DNA of 9,524 bases, from NCBI GenBank assembly GCA_023423495.1, contig JAFAFM010000132.1:1-9524 (forward strand). The letters run 5' to 3'. The translations under genes and the position numbers were made by a program. Positions 6,496 through 9,524 of this stretch are shown in pieces; position 1 is the stretch's first letter; the number at the start of each line of letters is the position of its first letter. The notes beneath the pieces are model-generated. The model was given only the letters and a program-made list of their open reading frames with translations. It was not told the origin of the DNA and made no database searches. The DNA comes from Armatimonadota bacterium. GTDB taxonomy: Bacteria; Armatimonadota; Fimbriimonadia; Fimbriimonadales; Fimbriimonadaceae.

Positions 6496-6825
6496 ATGGA
6501 CGGATCGCAGTGCCCTAATGCCGAGCAATTCAATCTTGTTGCTGTGCTCTGCGCATTAGGCGATCCGGCGCGGATGCGAATTGTTCAGAAGCTGCTGAAT
6601 CAGGGAGAAATTTCTTGCCGCAGCATTTGTGCCACCACGCCGAAGTCCACCTTGAGCCACCATCTCCGAATCTTGAGAAACGCCGGAATAACAGTGACGC
6701 GCATTGAAGGAACTCAGCGCTTTACGGCCGTTCGGATTGAAGAACTGGAAAGCAGATTTCCTGGGCTTTTAAATCTGATCAGGGCGGATGCCGGGGATCC
6801 AGAAAGGAACCTTACTTGCCGATAG
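6496..6825 (+). CDS. ArsR/SmtB-family winged-helix transcriptional regulator
   Basis: From the ATG at 6496 the product is 109 residues, the usual ArsR size. LCALGDPARMRIVQKLL (18-34) is the family's first helices, and PKSTLSHHLRILRNAGI (49-65) is the helix-turn-helix with its recognition helix. EGTQRF (71-76) is the wing, and ELESRFPGLLNLI (83-95) is a C-terminal segment found in one ArsR subgroup. The classical ELCVCDL metal site is absent; Cys41 and Cys45 (SCRSIC) occupy a nearby stretch, and Cys6, Cys19 and Cys108 are also present. The inducer could be a metal, a thiol-reactive compound or something else. In-frame sequence extends upstream to 6415, but this reaches back into the divergent gene and passes the likely promoter, so the internal ATG is preferred. 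It probably represses itself and perhaps the divergent cluster. Confidence 0.88.
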   Translation: MDGSQCPNAEQFNLVAVLCALGDPARMRIVQKLLNQGEISCRSICATTPKSTLSHHLRILRNAGITVTRIEGTQRFTAVRIEELESRFPGLLNLIRADAGDPERNLTCR

Positions 6826-6839
6826 AAGTTTCGGTGAAA

Positions 6840-6915
6840 TGGCGCGCTCGAGAGGACTCGAACCTCCGACCCTCAGCTCCGCAAGCTGATGCTCTATCCA
6901 CTGAGCTACGAGCGC
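6840..6915 (-). tRNA. tRNA-Arg, anticodon GCG
   Basis: The minus strand folds into a complete 76-nt tRNA. The acceptor stem GCGCTCG/CGAGCGC is perfect, the D stem is GCTC/GAGC, and the anticodon stem is TCAGC/GCTGA around loop TTGCGGA. The variable loop has 5 nt, and the T arm GGAGG-TTCGAGT-CCTCT has one G-T pair. The discriminator is G, and CCA is encoded (TGG on the plus strand at 6840-6842). The anticodon GCG is at 6880-6882 and reads CGC; A20 and C35, arginine identity elements in E. coli, are both present. Most bacteria read CGC with an ACG tRNA edited to inosine, so GCG is less usual. The gene is convergent with the ArsR gene, 14 nt from its stop. Confidence 0.97.
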
Positions 6916-6927
6916 GTGCGGATCGGA

Positions 6928-6933
6928 ATTATA
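6928..6933 (-). promoter_or_regulatory. Consensus -10 box of the tRNA-Arg promoter
   Basis: A perfect TATAAT on the minus strand lies 12 nt before the tRNA 5' end. It sits a few bases after the WD40 stop codon (6937-6939), so the -35 region, roughly 6950-6957, is inside the WD40 coding end. The best -35 there is TTCGCC, only three of six matches. Transcription would start near 6921, leaving a short 5' leader for RNase P. Confidence 0.6.
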
Positions 6934-6936
6934 CCC

Positions 6937-7833
6937 TTAGACCCGCCAGCGGCGAACGGTACCATCCGCGCACCCAGCCAAGATTTCGGAACCATCCGCG
7001 CTGAAGGCGACCGAGAGCACAGAAGTTTCATCCACCGGAATATCTCCGACGCCCTGACATTCAAGATTGATCTGGCGGATACGGTGCTTCTCTCCCGTCG
7101 CCAACAATCGGTCTCGCCCGCTCACTGCCAGGCAAGGTAGACCTCGACCGGCCGGAAGCTGGCAGATTCGCGTAAATTCTGAAATGTCGTAGATCGATAC
7201 GGTGTGGAGCTCTCGGGTTACAACCAAGGACTCGATCGGAGATGCGGCCATTGCGAACACTTTGTTATCCAAAGGCCACCGATGCAAAAGGTCTCCGGAG
7301 ACAGCGTCCCAAACGCACAGGTTGAATGCTTCAGCGCCTACCAGGGCCTTTCCCTGAGGACAAAAAGCAAGGAAACGAGGCGCATAGTTCTCGCCGCGAC
7401 GCCACAGCATTTCCCCGGTGGGGGAAAAACATGCCATCGAACCGTAATTGAAGGAAGCGGCAATCTCGCCCGAAGGTGATACGGCGATTGCCTGGGGTGA
7501 AACGATCAGAAATCCGAAATGTCTCGGCGGTCGATACTGCCACTCCAGTTCGCCAGTCGATATGCGGTAGGCGTTCAGCGTATCGGAGGCGGCAACGTAG
7601 ACGTGTTCTTCGTCGGCGGAAAACTCGATGCCCCGGATGTTCTCGGTTGGGCGAATCTTCTCGTCGCGGCTGTGAGGGTCGACTTCGAGGACCTCACGAT
7701 CGCCTTCCCAAATCTTCACAAAGAGGTCGGTGTCACCCGTTGCAAGGTAACGGCCGCTGCGAGAGCAGCGCAGCATCTTGATCGGCGCATCATGCGCCGG
7801 CATCACTTCTGGCGAAAGAGTCAACGTCGTCAT
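6937..7833 (-). CDS. WD40-repeat beta-propeller protein
   Basis: The 298 residues contain about seven WD40-like blades. Clear ones are 12-43 (PAHDAPIKMLRCSRSG to VKIWEG), 64-92 (IRGIEFSADEEHVYVAA), 112-145 (SPQAIAVSPSGEIAASF), 152-176 (LAFCPQGKALVGAE to LCVWD), 190-217 and 271-297 (VLSVAFSADGSEILAGCADGTVRRW). A seven-bladed propeller filling the whole protein is the likely fold. There is no signal peptide, so it is probably a cytoplasmic protein-interaction platform. The ATG at 7833 lies 23 nt after the TPR gene's stop, which suggests an operon of two interaction-domain proteins. A TACGAT hexamer lies 11 nt before the start. The partner is unknown. Confidence 0.88.
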   Translation of the reverse strand: MTTLTLSPEVMPAHDAPIKMLRCSRSGRYLATGDTDLFVKIWEGDREVLEVDPHSRDEKIRPTENIRGIEFSADEEHVYVAASDTLNAYRISTGELEWQYRPPRHFGFLIVSPQAIAVSPSGEIAASFNYGSMACFSPTGEMLWRRGENYAPRFLAFCPQGKALVGAEAFNLCVWDAVSGDLLHRWPLDNKVFAMAASPIESLVVTRELHTVSIYDISEFTRICQLPAGRGLPCLAVSGRDRLLATGEKHRIRQINLECQGVGDIPVDETSVLSVAFSADGSEILAGCADGTVRRWRV

Positions 7834-7844
7834 AAAGCAGCTTT

Positions 7845-7850
7845 ATCGTA
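7845..7850 (-). promoter_or_regulatory. Candidate -10 box before WD40 gene
   Basis: TACGAT on the minus strand ends 11 nt before the ATG at 7833, in the 23-nt gap after the TPR gene. It could give the WD40 gene a separate start with a leader of about 4 nt. No Shine-Dalgarno sequence is evident. Confidence 0.2.
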
Positions 7851-7856
7851 GCTACT

Positions 7857-8279
7857 TTATTCGTGTTGCGGAAGTTCCACGGAATGCCAATCCAAAAATA
7901 CAGACTTCTGCCAGGAGTCTGTAATCTTCTCGGGCACATTCCTTTTCAGGCCCTCCCGCAGGTGAACCAGGGTCGGGTGACTGGGCTTCACCTTTAAGAA
8001 GGCTTCAGTGACCTCTAGCGCTTCCTGAAATCTAAGAAGCCGATCAAGTACTTGAGCCAGCAGAATCCCAGCCTGCCACAACTGGTTATCCAGGGTCGTT
8101 GCTACCCGCAGGCATTCTGCAGCGCGCTCATAGTTGCCGAAATGCGCCAGCACATAGCCAAGATACGCATGCCCGAGGGGATTGGCGGGCTGGGTATCGA
8201 CGACACTTTCGGCATGACGCTTAGCTGCTTCCCAATTCCCATCGGCGATGTGCCTTTGGATGTCGGTCGTCATGCTCAC
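7857..8279 (-). CDS. Small TPR-repeat protein
   Basis: The product is 140 residues with about three tetratricopeptide repeats: 3-33 (GNWEAAKRHAESVVDTQPANP), 35-66 (GHAYLGYVLAHFGNYERAAECLRVATTLD) and 69-101 (AGILLAQVLDRLLRFQEALEVTEAFLKVKPSHP). The Gly/Tyr/Ala/Pro pattern of each helix pair is recognisable. The C-terminal 30 residues (ITDSWQKSVFLDW) are outside the repeats. No signal peptide is present, so it probably acts in the cytoplasm as an adaptor. The start is GTG at 8279, or ATG two codons later at 8273; I chose GTG because a TATTAA hexamer lies 6 nt before it. It is upstream of the WD40 gene and divergent from flhA. Partners are unknown. Confidence 0.85.
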   Translation of the reverse strand: MSMTTDIQRHIADGNWEAAKRHAESVVDTQPANPLGHAYLGYVLAHFGNYERAAECLRVATTLDNQLWQAGILLAQVLDRLLRFQEALEVTEAFLKVKPSHPTLVHLREGLKRNVPEKITDSWQKSVFLDWHSVELPQHE

Positions 8280-8391
8280 TATTAGTTAATACGATTCGGC
8301 CTGGGCCGCGTTACCGCCGAGCGCCACTTTGTCCTCCAGATCCCGGCAAGATTGCCGATACAACCAATGGGGCCGCTTTGTGTCCCGAAAT
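8280..8391. other. Divergent spacer between TPR gene and flhA
   Basis: This 112-nt gap must hold the promoters for both directions. Toward the TPR gene, the TATTAA box and the GC-rich dyad are visible. Toward flhA I see no convincing -35/-10 pair; TACAAC at 8359-8364 is the nearest -10-like hexamer, without a matching -35. No terminator or RNA gene is apparent. Confidence 0.4.
8286..8291 (-). promoter_or_regulatory. Candidate -10 box before TPR gene
   Basis: TATTAA on the minus strand ends 6 nt before the GTG at 8279. Just upstream, CGGCC-TG-GGCCG (8297-8308) is a near-palindrome that could be a protein-binding site over the promoter. Both are short and unproven. Confidence 0.3.
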
Positions 8392-9524
8392 ATGGGATCT
8401 GTCCAAAAGCTGCTGAAACATACGGACCTGGTTGCGGGTCTTGGCTTGCTCACGATCGTGGGCATGCTCATCCTGCCGTTGCCTCACTGGCTCCTGGACT
8501 TGGGCCTGGTAGTCGCGATCGGTTCCTCAGTCGTGATTCTGCTCACGTCGGTCAACATTAGCGATCCGCTGCAATTCAGCGTCTTCCCTAGCCTGCTCCT
8601 TGTTACGACGCTCTTCCGCCTTGCTCTGAGCATCGCAGCGACTAAGCTCATCTTGGGTACTGGCGATGGCGGCCACGTCATCGAAACGTTCGGCCGCTTT
8701 GTCATGGGCGGCGATTTCGTCGTCGGCATAGTAGCCTTCTTGATCCTGGTGATCGTCAACTTCGTGGTTATCACGAATGGCGCGGGACGAGTGTCGGAAG
8801 TTGTTGCCCGGTTCACCTTGGACGCGATGCCTGGCAAGCAAATGGCAATCGACGCCGACCTGGCGGCGGGTCTGATTGATGACGAAGGCGCGAAACTTCG
8901 GCGCAAGCAAATTAAGCAAGAAGCGGACTTCTACGGCGCGATGGACGGCGCCAGTAAGTTTGTAAAGGGCGACGCGATCGCCTCGATCCTCATCATTCTC
9001 GTCAACATCGTCGGCGGATTCTTGGTCGGGTTTATGAACGGTCAGGGGGATGCGATGACCATCCTAAAAACTTACGCCCTTCTCTCGGTTGGTGAGGGTC
9101 TAGTTTCCCAACTTCCCGCGCTGCTCATTTCCACTGCAAGCGGCTTGATGGTCACCCGGGCCGGTCAAGACCGCAGCATGGGTGGCGAAGTCGCCAGTCA
9201 GCTTATTGGGCAGCACAAAGCGATCGGCGTCGCTGCAATCGCCCTGGCCGCACTTGCACTCGTCCCCGGATTTCCCGCAACGATTTTTCTCGGCTGCTCA
9301 GCCATCCTCTTTGCGATCTATCGATTTGCTCAAAAAAACCCCAAAGGCTCGAAGCTATTCGACCCACCTACCGAAGAGAAGCCCGCAGCGGAAGCTGCCA
9401 GGCCTCTTCCAACAGGCCCCGAAGCGGTCATGCCGTTTTTAAATGTCGATCAGCTGGAAATCGAGATCGGCTACGGCTTAACGAAGCTCGCCGATCCACG
9501 AGTAGGTGGCGATCTATCTGAGCG
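8392..9524 (+). CDS. flhA: Flagellar type III export protein FlhA, N-terminal part
   Basis: FlhA is the large export-gate subunit of the flagellar type III secretion system. It sits in the inner membrane inside the basal body, couples proton flow to export and binds chaperone-substrate complexes through its cytoplasmic C-terminus. The 377 codons present cover the whole membrane domain (hydrophobic helices from about residue 12 to 312) and the start of the cytoplasmic domain. The FHIPEP signature is intact at 133-156 (RVSEVVAR to PGKQMAIDAD), followed by EADFYGAMDGASKFVKGDAIA (177-197). TNGAGRV and the overall match favour FlhA over the injectisome homologue SctV. About half of the usual near-700 residues are missing past the window edge. 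The ATG at 8392 gives a typical N-terminus; an in-frame GTG at 8380 is the alternative. No Shine-Dalgarno sequence precedes the ATG. No other flagellar gene is within the window. Confidence 0.95.
   Translation, partial: MGSVQKLLKHTDLVAGLGLLTIVGMLILPLPHWLLDLGLVVAIGSSVVILLTSVNISDPLQFSVFPSLLLVTTLFRLALSIAATKLILGTGDGGHVIETFGRFVMGGDFVVGIVAFLILVIVNFVVITNGAGRVSEVVARFTLDAMPGKQMAIDADLAAGLIDDEGAKLRRKQIKQEADFYGAMDGASKFVKGDAIASILIILVNIVGGFLVGFMNGQGDAMTILKTYALLSVGEGLVSQLPALLISTASGLMVTRAGQDRSMGGEVASQLIGQHKAIGVAAIALAALALVPGFPATIFLGCSAILFAIYRFAQKNPKGSKLFDPPTEEKPAAEAARPLPTGPEAVMPFLNVDQLEIEIGYGLTKLADPRVGGDLSE

Noticed and set aside
6826..6839. Terminator hairpin between arsR and the tRNA
   Set aside because: Only a TTTC-GGT-GAAA arm pair of 4 bp is present, without GC pairs or a T-run, so it is too weak to call.
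6816..7004. Plus-strand ORF containing AREDSNLRPSAPQADALSTELRA
   Set aside because: This peptide is the well-known spurious translation of the antisense strand of a tRNA gene; it lies exactly over the tRNA-Arg.
8484..8919. Two overlapping minus-strand ORFs of 130-140 residues
   Set aside because: They lie antisense to the strongly conserved flhA frame, have low-complexity charged or basic composition and match no family.

Overview
The window is chromosomal DNA from a bacterium with moderately high GC. It encodes the flagellar export protein FlhA, a bacterial-type CarA and a tRNA with its CCA end encoded. No start in the window has a convincing Shine-Dalgarno sequence, and several starts sit just downstream of a -10-like hexamer. 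Taken together with the protein mix (secreted HEAT and DxxGxDxY solenoid protein, DUF6265, c-type haem motif joined to a thioredoxin-like domain), this suggests a non-model phylum. Armatimonadota (Fimbriimonas-like) is my best guess. It is low-confidence and rests on general impression, not on a marker gene.

Layout. At the left edge a small three-helix membrane protein (+) runs tail to tail into carA (-); both stop inside one CTAG. Five genes then lie on the minus strand with short gaps, read from right to left: a secreted CxxCH/thioredoxin-like protein (5715-6434), a degenerate ApgM-type phosphoglycerate mutase homologue (4612-5712), a large secreted solenoid plus HEAT-repeat protein (1973-4591), a secreted DUF6265 protein (1463-1936) and carA (301-1407). 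Gaps are 2, 20, 36 and 55 nt, so partial or full co-transcription is possible. An ArsR-family regulator (6496-6825, +) diverges from the head of this cluster across a 61-nt region that holds both candidate promoters and an inverted repeat.

Right of the regulator is a tRNA-Arg with anticodon GCG (-). Its TATAAT box abuts the stop codon of a WD40-repeat protein (6937-7833, -), which follows a small TPR protein (7857-8279, -). A 112-nt divergent spacer separates the TPR gene from flhA (+), which is cut off by the window edge after 377 codons.

How the genes may work together. CarA makes carbamoyl phosphate and FlhA belongs to the flagellar export gate; both are housekeeping or motility genes. 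The unusual part is the ArsR / CxxCH-thioredoxin / pseudo-ApgM / solenoid-HEAT block. Two of its products carry export signals. The thioredoxin-like domain has lost its redox cysteines. The mutase homologue keeps the serine position but has lost most metal ligands. I infer a possible uncharacterised envelope or stress module under ArsR control. The sequence does not show what it does.
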